From: Caldifarciminota bacterium
GTDB lineage: Bacteria > Hydrothermota > Tepidihabitantia > SM23-42
Reading direction: 5' to 3'
DNA length: 64,000 nucleotides
Assembly: GCA_020353055.1 (NCBI GenBank)
Contig: CP070686.1
Span: forward strand, 908,218-972,217
Part shown: piece by piece, positions 1 through 7,291 of the stretch
Layout of the letters: every line of letters starts with the position of its first letter
Position numbering within the stretch: position 1 is the first letter of the stretch
Notes under the pieces: model-generated
Told to the model about the DNA's origin: nothing
The model's database searches: none
What the model saw: the letters and a program-made list of their open reading frames with translations, nothing else
Position numbers and translations under genes: made by a program

Positions 1-2208
1 GTTGAACTGAATATGATGCCCGTTCATGTTAAAATAGGCACGTATCAACGCAACGAGATTTCTTATCCCATCTTTGCCAGCAAGCAACTGTGGCGTGAAT
101 TTCTGATTCAGCAATGTACCACCGGTTCGTACATGATCCATCTTTGCCGCGGATTTAATGACCGATGTTGGCCCGTTCTTATCTGTACCCTGCACCGGAG
201 ATATGCCCTCTGAAAGTGGGGTGTACGCACGGCGGCCGTCAGCCGTTGCCCCGACCTTACTGCCAAAATAGACATGCACGGTCGTAGGCAACAGGTTTAT
301 CCTGAAATGTCCACCTTTCGCATTGGGTCTACCATCGACCGAATGGAAGAAAATCTCAAAAATCTGCTTCATGATCTTGTCCGCATAATCATCATCGTTT
401 CCGTACTTTGGCGTTTCATCCCACAGTATGCAACGTACTCGCTCAAAACCCTTGAAATCCTTGCGTAGTGCCTTCAACAACCGAGGCATGCCGATATCCT
501 TCTTATCGAACACATGAAATTTGATCGAGGTCAATGAATCGGTGATGCTTCCGATCCCAACCCCCTGTATATAGGAAGTGTTATAGCGCGCGCCGCCATT
601 GTGGTAGTCTTTTCCCCTGGCAATACAATCATCGATCAACGTCGACAAAAAGACTGCCGGCATATATTTGGCATATATGCGTTCGATCACCATGTTGCCC
701 TTAATCTTAATGTCGATGAAATGGTTTAATTGTCTTTCATACGCCGAAAACAGTTCATTGAAGCTTCTGAAACTTATCGGCTTGCCTGTACGCAGACCAA
801 GCATCCTGTTTGTTAGCGGGTCCTTGCCATTGTTCAGTGTAATTTCAAGGATTTTGACGAGGTTAAAATAGCCGGTAAGGATATAACTCTCTTTACCAAA
901 AGCACCGGTTTCGACGCATCCGCTTGCGCCACCATTACGTGCATCAACAACCGATTTGCCCTGTCTGACCATTTCCTGGACGATTTCATCGGCATTGAAA
1001 ATCGATGGCTGCCCGAAGCCGGTTCTAACTATCCTGAGGGCACGTTCCAAAAACTTATCAGGATTTTTGCTGCTCACCTGCACCATGGAACTCGGCTGTA
1101 ATATTCTCATCTCTTCGATAACATCAAGCATCATGTATGAAAGTTCGTTCACCGCGTTAGACCCGTCTGGTTTCAAACCTCCCAAGTTGATCAAACAGAA
1201 ATCCGTATATGTATTACTCTCTTGCGCCGTCACCCCCACTTTGGGAGGTGCGGGCTGATTATTAAATTTTATCCAGAACGCCTGGAGTAATTCGCTCGCT
1301 CGTTCTTTGGTCAAAACACCCGACGCAATATCTTTCCTGTAGAAAGGATAGAGATGCTGATCCAGCCTTCCCGGATTGAAAGAATCCCACGTATTGAACT
1401 CAGTAATAACACCAAGATGGACAAACCAATAGTATTGCAGCGCCTCCCAAAAGCTACGAGGCGCATGACCTGGTACCCAGTCACATATCCTGGCCATCTC
1501 CTTCAATTCCCTTCTTCGGATTGGAGATCTGGTTTTTCCGATCAACCGCCTGATTTTCCCTGCGCAGCGTCGCGCAAAAAATAGCAATGCATCAATGGCA
1601 ATGGACATAGCCGTAAGCTCTTCCCGTTTGTCCAACGCCTCGATATCGCCATAGAAATCGAGAGACCTGAGCCGTTCTTGAATCTTCTTCTTGAATTCAA
1701 GAAGCCCTTGCTTATATATCTTATCATCGAGTACGGTGTGGCCCGGAGCGCGTTGCTCCATAAATTCTGTAAACACCCCCGCCCGGTAAGCCTCCTGCCA
1801 GGCTTCATCAGTTTCACTGAATATCCGCTCGCGTATTGAGCGCCCTTTCCAGAAAGGAATGATGCGATCCTTGTAGATCTTGCGCGTGCGTTTGTCAACA
1901 CGGAATGCAACTTTTTCCCGACTGTTCAGAATGTCGAGGTCTGCAAGGCTGTGAATGCATATTTCAGGATACGTAGGTGTCGCCTTTGGTGCAGGACCCC
2001 TCTCACCAACGATGAGTTCATCATCGTCAATGAATATTCTCTTGTTTTTAAGTATATGCTCAAAAGCAAGTGCTCTTGCGACCGGCATCGAAACACGTTC
2101 GGCGATGTTTTTCTCATAGAATTCAGTTAACAAACGGGCACGTTCTGCTGAAACGTATGGCTCGACACGCAGACTTTTTGACCTGAGTTTCGCTATTCTC
2201 TCATTCAC
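1..2208 (-). CDS. hypD: Glycyl radical enzyme, trans-4-hydroxy-L-proline dehydratase type (3'-truncated)
   Basis: Radical dehydratase that converts trans-4-hydroxyproline to 1-pyrroline-5-carboxylate in the cytoplasm. 736 codons are open from a GTG at 2208, whose GTGA overlaps the activator stop; the C-terminal glycyl-radical loop lies beyond base 1. The thiyl Cys is C431 in ASGCVETGAFGKE, with the base E433 two residues on. F149, H157, D275, S331, D336, F337, C431, E433, Y447 and T642 all sit exactly three residues before the positions I recall for the Clostridioides difficile HypD active site (152, 160, 278, 334, 339, 340, 434, 436, 450, 645). That constant offset argues for HypD rather than pyruvate formate-lyase, choline lyase or glycerol dehydratase. 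The numbering is from memory and the radical Gly is not visible. The gene follows its activase, so the pair is translationally coupled. Confidence 0.9.
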   Translation of the reverse strand, partial: MNERIAKLRSKSLRVEPYVSAERARLLTEFYEKNIAERVSMPVARALAFEHILKNKRIFIDDDELIVGERGPAPKATPTYPEICIHSLADLDILNSREKVAFRVDKRTRKIYKDRIIPFWKGRSIRERIFSETDEAWQEAYRAGVFTEFMEQRAPGHTVLDDKIYKQGLLEFKKKIQERLRSLDFYGDIEALDKREELTAMSIAIDALLFFARRCAGKIRRLIGKTRSPIRRRELKEMARICDWVPGHAPRSFWEALQYYWFVHLGVITEFNTWDSFNPGRLDQHLYPFYRKDIASGVLTKERASELLQAFWIKFNNQPAPPKVGVTAQESNTYTDFCLINLGGLKPDGSNAVNELSYMMLDVIEEMRILQPSSMVQVSSKNPDKFLERALRIVRTGFGQPSIFNADEIVQEMVRQGKSVVDARNGGASGCVETGAFGKESYILTGYFNLVKILEITLNNGKDPLTNRMLGLRTGKPISFRSFNELFSAYERQLNHFIDIKIKGNMVIERIYAKYMPAVFLSTLIDDCIARGKDYHNGGARYNTSYIQGVGIGSITDSLTSIKFHVFDKKDIGMPRLLKALRKDFKGFERVRCILWDETPKYGNDDDYADKIMKQIFEIFFHSVDGRPNAKGGHFRINLLPTTVHVYFGSKVGATADGRRAYTPLSEGISPVQGTDKNGPTSVIKSAAKMDHVRTGGTLLNQKFTPQLLAGKDGIRNLVALIRAYFNMNGHHIQFN

Positions 2209-3032
2209 TCAAGATCTCCCGTCTCAACACGCAATCCGTACTGCCCAAACTTCTTGCTGAGGCTGCGAAGGATACCATCCGAAGGTGGTTCGACATCATC
2301 GAGTAAATATTCCCTCTTCATTCTCTTGTATTTATCCTTACACATATAATTATATGGCAATAAATGCATAGTATCAATACTCTTTAGGCCCTTCAAGAAT
2401 GTTCCGATGGCCCGCGTGTTTTCAGGCCTGTCCGTGATACCAGTAATAACGGGAAAACGCACCACTATTTTTGCACCACGTGCGGCGAGTTTCCTGAGGT
2501 TACTTAGAACCAACTCGCTGCCAACACCTGTATATCTTTCGTGTTCAACGTCATCCATAAGCTTGATATCGTATAGAAACAAATCAACATATTTCACAAT
2601 GCGCTCCAACGCAGACCAGGGTGCATGACCCGACGTATCCACTGCAGTGTGTATATTATGCTTCTTGCTCTCTTTAAGCAGGTAGAGCAGAAACTCTGAC
2701 TGCATCAGTGGCTCACCCCCTGAAAAGGTTACCCCACCGCCTGAATACCTGTAGAAAATATCGTCTTTTCTGACCTCGGCCATAACCTGTCTGACCGTAA
2801 ATTCATGTCCGATGATTCCTTTATCCTTTCCAAAGAACATGGCAGAAAATTTCCGGTCGCGAAAACGCCCAACTGTCTCAGGCTCTGGTTTTTGACTCTC
2901 CGGGTTCTGACACCATAAACACTTGAGTGGGCAGCCCTTCAAGAAAACAGTTGTTCTGATCCCCGGGCCATCATGTATGGCATATTTGACGACGTCGAAA
3001 ATAATTCCCTTTTTTACAATCGAGGACGGCAT
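2205..3032 (-). CDS. Glycyl radical enzyme activating enzyme (radical SAM)
   Basis: Radical SAM activase (275 aa) that would install the glycyl radical on the adjacent HypD-like enzyme using S-adenosylmethionine and a [4Fe-4S] cluster. The cluster motif CxxxCxxC is C34, C38, C41, preceded by HDGPGIRTTVFLKGC and followed by SGGEP at 104-108 (SAM binding). It lacks the Cys-rich two-cluster ferredoxin insert common in activases of this class: residues 42-103 contain no Cys, so its architecture resembles the compact pyruvate formate-lyase activase. The ATG at 3032 has no ribosome binding site, but a promoter -10 box ends 5 nt upstream, so the mRNA is probably leaderless. It is the first gene of a two-gene operon, with a GTGA overlap to the dehydratase. 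Confidence 0.93.
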   Translation of the reverse strand: MPSSIVKKGIIFDVVKYAIHDGPGIRTTVFLKGCPLKCLWCQNPESQKPEPETVGRFRDRKFSAMFFGKDKGIIGHEFTVRQVMAEVRKDDIFYRYSGGGVTFSGGEPLMQSEFLLYLLKESKKHNIHTAVDTSGHAPWSALERIVKYVDLFLYDIKLMDDVEHERYTGVGSELVLSNLRKLAARGAKIVVRFPVITGITDRPENTRAIGTFLKGLKSIDTMHLLPYNYMCKDKYKRMKREYLLDDVEPPSDGILRSLSKKFGQYGLRVETGDLE

Positions 3033-3037
3033 TTGAT

Positions 3038-3065
3038 ATTATCGATATTTTGAATAACCTGTCAA
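3038..3065 (-). promoter_or_regulatory. Promoter of the hypD-activase operon, probably leaderless
   Basis: On the minus strand TTGACA (3065-3060) and GATAAT (3043-3038) are separated by 16 bp. The activase ATG begins 5 nt after the -10 box, about where transcription should start, so the message probably lacks a 5' leader. Confidence 0.65.
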
Positions 3066-3090
3066 TCGCCCCGGAACTCTATTGAAAGTG

Positions 3091-3118
3091 TTGACATTGA
3101 GAGAAAAATGATTAATCT
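3091..3118 (+). promoter_or_regulatory. Promoter of the rhodanese gene
   Basis: TTGACA at 3091-3096, a 16-bp spacer and TAATCT at 3113-3118. It diverges from the hypD operon promoter. The leader is about 40 nt and ends in AAGGGGG before the ATG at 3165. Confidence 0.6.
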
Positions 3119-3164
3119 ATGGCACCTATGAGTAATACAGCTTATCACTAATTAAGGGGGCACG

Positions 3165-3623
3165 ATGAGAACAGCATCGAAAATATTCATAATTGCGGTG
3201 GCAATTCTCGCTCTGCCAGCTTTTATGACTGCGCAATGTACTGACAAGTGCGCTGGGTCTTGCTTGAAGAAAGCGGCCGAAACTTTCGTAAAATCCGTTC
3301 CTGGCAACGATATGTTTTTAATGCCAGTTGAGACGCTTGCGGAAATGGTTGACGCCGGCAAAAACGACTATATGATCCTGGATATCAGACCGCCCAAGCA
3401 CTATGCATCAGGTCACATCGACGGTTCTATTAACATACCTCTCCTAGTGCTTGTTGAGAAGTTGGATTCTGTTCCAACGGATAAGAAGATCGCGGTCATA
3501 TGTTCCCTGGATACCAATTCCGCTTTTGGTGTCGCGGTGCTGCGCATGCATAACCGCAACGCGTGGATAGTTGAAGGCGGCATATTCGGTTGGGAAGGAT
3601 TGGAACGACCGCTCATTAAATAA
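3165..3623 (+). CDS. Exported single-domain rhodanese-like protein
   Basis: Sulfurtransferase-type protein of 152 aa with an N-terminal signal peptide (about residues 1-23, ending before QCTDKCAGSC), so it acts in the periplasm. The rhodanese domain covers about residues 55-150, with the typical LDIRPPKHYASGHIDGSINIP strand-helix and the active-site Cys in VICSLDTNS. The active loop is not the classic CRxGxR, so thiosulfate activity is uncertain. Extra Cys residues follow the signal peptide (CTDKCAGSC) and might bind metal or form disulfides. AAGGGGG sits 5 nt before the ATG. It lies next to a second Cys-rich exported protein, which suggests a thiol or sulfur role, but this is inference. Confidence 0.85.
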   Translation: MRTASKIFIIAVAILALPAFMTAQCTDKCAGSCLKKAAETFVKSVPGNDMFLMPVETLAEMVDAGKNDYMILDIRPPKHYASGHIDGSINIPLLVLVEKLDSVPTDKKIAVICSLDTNSAFGVAVLRMHNRNAWIVEGGIFGWEGLERPLIK

Positions 3624-3648
3624 GTAAATAATGTTTCAAGAAATTCAG

Positions 3649-3682
3649 GGGCGCATCGATTGAATTCGATACGCCCTTTTTT
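3649..3682 (+). terminator. Intrinsic terminator after the rhodanese gene
   Basis: GGGCGcATCGA (3649-3659) pairs with TCGATaCGCCC (3666-3676) with one mismatch and a 6-nt loop, followed directly by a T run. Confidence 0.8.
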
Positions 3683-3700
3683 CTTCATTACTTTTTGCAC

Positions 3701-3728
3701 TTGACTTTGGCAAAACACTTTTTATAAT
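3701..3728 (+). promoter_or_regulatory. Promoter of the DUF2769 gene
   Basis: TTGACT (3701-3706), a 16-bp spacer and TATAAT (3723-3728). Transcription would start near 3735, just ahead of the GGGAGG ribosome binding site. Confidence 0.7.
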
Positions 3729-3750
3729 ATATATAGCAATGGGAGGACGT

Positions 3751-4119
3751 ATGACAAGGAGAGATTTTGTAAAATCAATCGCGACCGGTGCTGTAGCATT
3801 ATCCGCTGGTTTATTGGCTTTTGGTTGCGGTAAGAAGGAAACCCCAAAAGAAGAAAAGGCAGCCGAACCCGAAATGACCGATGAGCAGAAGCAAGAATAT
3901 GTATTTGCCAACTGCATCTGTGGTAAGTGCCCGAGCTGGGTAGAATGCGGTGAAAAAGGCGGCTTCTGTCTCGTTGGCAGGAGTGACTGTATAACTGAGA
4001 AAAAAGGCTGCATCTGCCCTGACTGCCCCGTTACAAAAAAAATGAGACTCAAGTGGGGATATTACTGCATTGAAGGAAGTGCACAATCGCTGATGGAAGC
4101 AGAAGCTAAAGCCGGATAG
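3751..4119 (+). CDS. DUF2769-like Cys-rich lipoprotein with RR-type signal
   Basis: 122-residue protein of unknown function. The N-terminus has TRRDFVKSIATGA, a hydrophobic stretch and LLAFGCGKK, which reads as a Tat-type signal with a lipoprotein Cys. A charged linker follows, then a Cys-rich domain: NCICGKCPSWVEC, CLVGRSDC, GCICPDCPV and a final YYC. This Cys pattern matches my memory of the DUF2769 family and suggests metal or Fe-S binding; a Tat signal would fit a cofactor loaded before export. I chose the ATG at 3751 because GGGAGG lies 4-5 nt before it; the ATG at 3739 precedes that ribosome binding site. It has its own promoter and a bidirectional terminator. Function unknown. Confidence 0.82.
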   Translation: MTRRDFVKSIATGAVALSAGLLAFGCGKKETPKEEKAAEPEMTDEQKQEYVFANCICGKCPSWVECGEKGGFCLVGRSDCITEKKGCICPDCPVTKKMRLKWGYYCIEGSAQSLMEAEAKAG

Positions 4120-4140
4120 AACTCTATATTACACGAAAAT

Positions 4141-4168
4141 AAGGAGGCCGAAATAGACCGGCCTCCTT
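4141..4168. terminator. Bidirectional terminator
   Basis: Perfect 10-bp stem AAGGAGGCCG / CGGCCTCCTT (4141-4150 and 4159-4168) with an 8-nt loop between two convergent genes, flanked by T-rich sequence on both strands. Confidence 0.85.
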
Positions 4169-4204
4169 TGTTATTAAGAAAATCTTTGATTGGAGCACTA
4201 CTCT

Positions 4205-5482
4205 TTATTTCAACAATACGCACATCTTTGTGCGCGTCGCGGTACCCGTGTTTAACCGGTAGAAATACACGCCATTAGGTAAGTTCTTACCACTAAAAGT
4301 GATGTTGTGATGACCAGCTGACATTTCTCTGTCCACCAGCGTTTCCACTTCCTGCCCGATTAGATCGTAAATAGCAAGTTTCACGCGGGCTGATTGGGGT
4401 AGGCTAAAACTTATCGAAGTCATATTGCTGAAGGGGTTTGGGCTGTTCTGTGCCAGGATGACATCGGTAAAGGGTTCCTCAGCAAAACCAACTGACTCTT
4501 CGATACCAGTTCCGCCGGTCGTCGTGTGGATAATCGTACCATCATAGCCAACTGCCCAACCTATATCCGCGTCGAGGAAGAAGAATCCATACAGATAATT
4601 ATTTGTCCCCGCATCCTGCATAACCCACGTCGCCCCGCCATCCGTCGTGTGCAGAATTGTTGCGTGCGTGTTATCACCACCCGAAATCCAGCCGGTTAAA
4701 GCATCGACAAATTGAATATGACTAAAATGATGGAGAGTACCCAGATACAGAGAATCCCACGTCGAACCGCCATTAGTAGTCCTCACCACCAATCCGTTCA
4801 CGCCAACTGCCCACGCGGTATCAGGGGTCACGGCATGGACAGCTGTAAATTCGCGTATGGTTCCGGATGTTTGCTGCGTCCATACTCCTCCTCCGTCAGT
4901 GGTATTGAATATCGCACCCGTCTCACCGGCCGCATAGCCGATATTTGCATCGAAGAAATGTATGCTGTGTAAAGCAAACTCATCATTCTGGTACAATTGC
5001 GTACTCCAACTACCGCCTCCATTGCTTGTGTACAAGATGTAGCGCGTTGGATCCGGACCCGGGAAACCTTCGGGTCTGCCTCCAGCCATCCACCCGTGAT
5101 CTTCATCTATGAAGTACATATCCCACAGATAGCCGTCTACGGTCGAATTCTGATCTGCCCATGTAGTTCCTGCGTCAGTAGTGTATCTTATCTGGCCAAA
5201 ATTGCCTGCTGCCCAACCTTCCTGCGTACTCACAAAATGTATTGAATAATAGTTAACAGATGGTGTGGGCTCGAGATCGACCCAATTATCACCGCCGTCA
5301 GTCGTATGGAAAATACTGTTGGTGATACTTGCTATCCAGCCGTTCTGGTTATCGGCGAAATGGACATCGAATAGTGGTTTATTGGTACCCGAAGTCTGAG
5401 TGAACCAACCTTGTGAAAATAGCAAACCAGGGACAATGAGCACCCATAGGAGTCTCATTTTTACATACAAAATACCCTTCAT
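4205..5482 (-). CDS. Secreted YCF48/BNR-type beta-propeller protein with type IX-like sorting domain
   Basis: Extracellular or surface protein of 425 aa. A signal peptide (about 1-24) is followed by roughly seven repeats of the form GWAAG..G.I..TTDGG..W, as in YCF48/photosystem-stability and sialidase-like BNR propellers (about residues 28-330). The last ~85 residues form a secretion-type C-terminal domain: NSPNPFSNMTSISF, IYDLIGQEVETLV, LPNGVYFYRL and the end KMCVLLK. AAGGGGG lies 8 nt before the ATG at 5482. The repeat family often acts as a scaffold, and no enzymatic residues are evident. It converges with the DUF2769 gene and lies downstream of the Tat-signal aminotransferase on the same strand. 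Confidence 0.88.
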   Translation of the reverse strand: MKGILYVKMRLLWVLIVPGLLFSQGWFTQTSGTNKPLFDVHFADNQNGWIASITNSIFHTTDGGDNWVDLEPTPSVNYYSIHFVSTQEGWAAGNFGQIRYTTDAGTTWADQNSTVDGYLWDMYFIDEDHGWMAGGRPEGFPGPDPTRYILYTSNGGGSWSTQLYQNDEFALHSIHFFDANIGYAAGETGAIFNTTDGGGVWTQQTSGTIREFTAVHAVTPDTAWAVGVNGLVVRTTNGGSTWDSLYLGTLHHFSHIQFVDALTGWISGGDNTHATILHTTDGGATWVMQDAGTNNYLYGFFFLDADIGWAVGYDGTIIHTTTGGTGIEESVGFAEEPFTDVILAQNSPNPFSNMTSISFSLPQSARVKLAIYDLIGQEVETLVDREMSAGHHNITFSGKNLPNGVYFYRLNTGTATRTKMCVLLK

Positions 5483-5585
5483 TTAACACCCCCTTAGAAA
5501 TTCAGCAATCAACATTCTAGCCTTTAATATTCTGACAATCGTGCCGCGGTATTGTTTATCGCGAATTTGAAATCGGCAGTCAGTT

Positions 5586-7004
5586 CTAGCGTATCACCGT
5601 AACACGGGTACTGGTTGCAAACTCACCCTGCATGAGATTTACTACATATACTCCCGATGCAACATTTCTTCCACGAACATCTCTACCATTCCAGACAATA
5701 TCGTGCACTCCCGGCGTCATGACACCATTAACCAAAGACTGAACCATTCTCCCCGCTGCATCATATATTACCAACCGTACGCGCTCAGCACCCAGCGTCG
5801 AAATCTGTATGGTACATTCACGCGTGAACGGATTCGGGCGTACTCGGTCAAGACCAAACATCGGTGGTCCATCCTTCAGTGAATTCTGTCCCAATATTTC
5901 TTGAAGGGCATATATAAACCCGTACATCTCATCTACCGTACCGGTAGAAACGCGAATATGGCGCGGCATTCCCCAGCCAACGCGTACCTGATAACCCCTG
6001 TTCGCGAGCTGTGATGCGACAGAAGTGGCGCTCATTCCGGTATCGAACATCATGAAGTTGGTCTCGGATGGGATGTACTCAAGATTCAAAGCGTGCAAAC
6101 CGTTCATTAAAACCTCTTTTGCATGGTCGTTCAGACTGACCGTATTGTCAACATGATCGCTGTCGTTGAGCGACGCAATCGCCGCCGCCTGCCCCAGCCT
6201 GCTCACCATTCCAATGTTCTGAGAAGACCCGATCATTGACGTATGCCCACCCGACGCTACTGAGTACCCGATGCGAACGCCGGCCAGGCCATACGCTTTG
6301 GAAAAAGTCCGTATTACTATCACGGGAAAACCGCCCGTAATATAACGCACACAACTCTCATAGTAAGGTGAATGAACATAATGATGATAGGCTTCATCTA
6401 CAACAACTATAATGCCGGGCGGAAGCGAGTTCATGAAGATTCGCATATCGTGCTTCGTAAAGATCGTCGCCAAAGGATTATTGGGATTCACTAGCGAGAT
6501 GAGCTTTGTATTCTCTGTTATTGCAGCCTTAATGAGACTCAGATCTATCATATAACGCTCATCGACCGGCACATGCACGACCGTTGCGCCGTTAGCTGCT
6601 GCCTCATAAGCCATCTGTGAGTAAGTCGGTGTAGCCGTGACCATCTCATCACCCGGATAAAGGAAAGCGTCCGCTACCAGACGGATAATCTCAGTTGCAC
6701 CTGTTCCTGCGCAGATCATGTTTGGACTCACATTGTGATGCTCGGCGATTTTCGTTTCAAGTGTTGAACTGAACCAATCTGGATAGCGATGGCCTTCATC
6801 GACCGCCTGTTTCATCGCTTCGCGGGCCAAATGCGATGGTCCCAAAGGATTTTCATTAAAACAGAGGCGGCCGAATGTATCACCAGATTCGGCAAATTCA
6901 AACGGATATGCCTTAATGCGACCGACACCGGGCAAGTACATGAAGCTCAAGCCAGCAACTGATGCTTGCAGGAATTCCCTTCGTGACATATGATTCTTGC
7001 CCAT
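5586..7004 (-). CDS. Exported PLP aminotransferase (HisC-like) with Tat signal and type IX-like sorting domain
   Basis: Class I/II aminotransferase of the histidinol-phosphate family, 472 aa. PLP residues are visible: N174 in NPNNP, D203 in VVDEAYHHY, Schiff-base K236 in RTFSKAYGLAG, R244, and the carboxylate-binding Arg in HIRVSTGT (about 351). The N-terminus is a twin-arginine signal (SRREFLQASVAGLSFMYL), so the enzyme is probably exported folded with its cofactor. Residues 385-472 are a secretion-type C-terminal domain: RPNPFTRECTI, IYDAAGRMV, ASGVYVVNL and a TRVTVIR end. A normal HisC is about 350 aa and ends before this. An extracytoplasmic aminotransferase is unusual; its substrate is unknown and it may be repurposed. 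It has its own promoter 90 bp upstream. Confidence 0.9.
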   Translation of the reverse strand: MGKNHMSRREFLQASVAGLSFMYLPGVGRIKAYPFEFAESGDTFGRLCFNENPLGPSHLAREAMKQAVDEGHRYPDWFSSTLETKIAEHHNVSPNMICAGTGATEIIRLVADAFLYPGDEMVTATPTYSQMAYEAAANGATVVHVPVDERYMIDLSLIKAAITENTKLISLVNPNNPLATIFTKHDMRIFMNSLPPGIIVVVDEAYHHYVHSPYYESCVRYITGGFPVIVIRTFSKAYGLAGVRIGYSVASGGHTSMIGSSQNIGMVSRLGQAAAIASLNDSDHVDNTVSLNDHAKEVLMNGLHALNLEYIPSETNFMMFDTGMSATSVASQLANRGYQVRVGWGMPRHIRVSTGTVDEMYGFIYALQEILGQNSLKDGPPMFGLDRVRPNPFTRECTIQISTLGAERVRLVIYDAAGRMVQSLVNGVMTPGVHDIVWNGRDVRGRNVASGVYVVNLMQGEFATSTRVTVIR

Positions 7005-7094
7005 GATATATTCTCCCGTTATCTGAATCCCCTAAAATCTCTATTGATTAAATAATTGTACTTTGGCCATTCACAAGCCCATTGGATACACTAT

Positions 7095-7122
7095 ATTATA
7101 AGAGCATCGTGAAACATGTCAA
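7095..7122 (-). promoter_or_regulatory. Promoter of the exported aminotransferase gene
   Basis: Minus strand TTGACA (7122-7117), a 16-bp spacer and TATAAT (7100-7095). The leader is about 85 nt, and the ATG at 7004 follows a GGGAG-like site. Confidence 0.75.
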
Positions 7123-7163
7123 TGGTGGAAATGAATAGAACAAGAATCAGTTCCTCTTAGAGA

Positions 7164-7189
7164 CCTGTAATAGCTTGCTTTCTTACAGG
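7164..7189. repeat. Inverted repeat in the divergent promoter region
   Basis: CCTGTAA (7164-7170) and TTACAGG (7183-7189) are exact inverted copies 12 nt apart, in the 287-bp space between the aminotransferase and the 13-repeat gene. It could be an operator or a hairpin. No clear promoter for the plus-strand gene was found in this space. Confidence 0.4.
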
Positions 7190-7291
7190 ATTGCCATATA
7201 ATACATTCTATAAGAACCAGAGATTTGACCGTACCTGTGATTCTTCTGTGACAATGATATTTAGCATATCGTAGAGAAATGGGAGGCAGAC

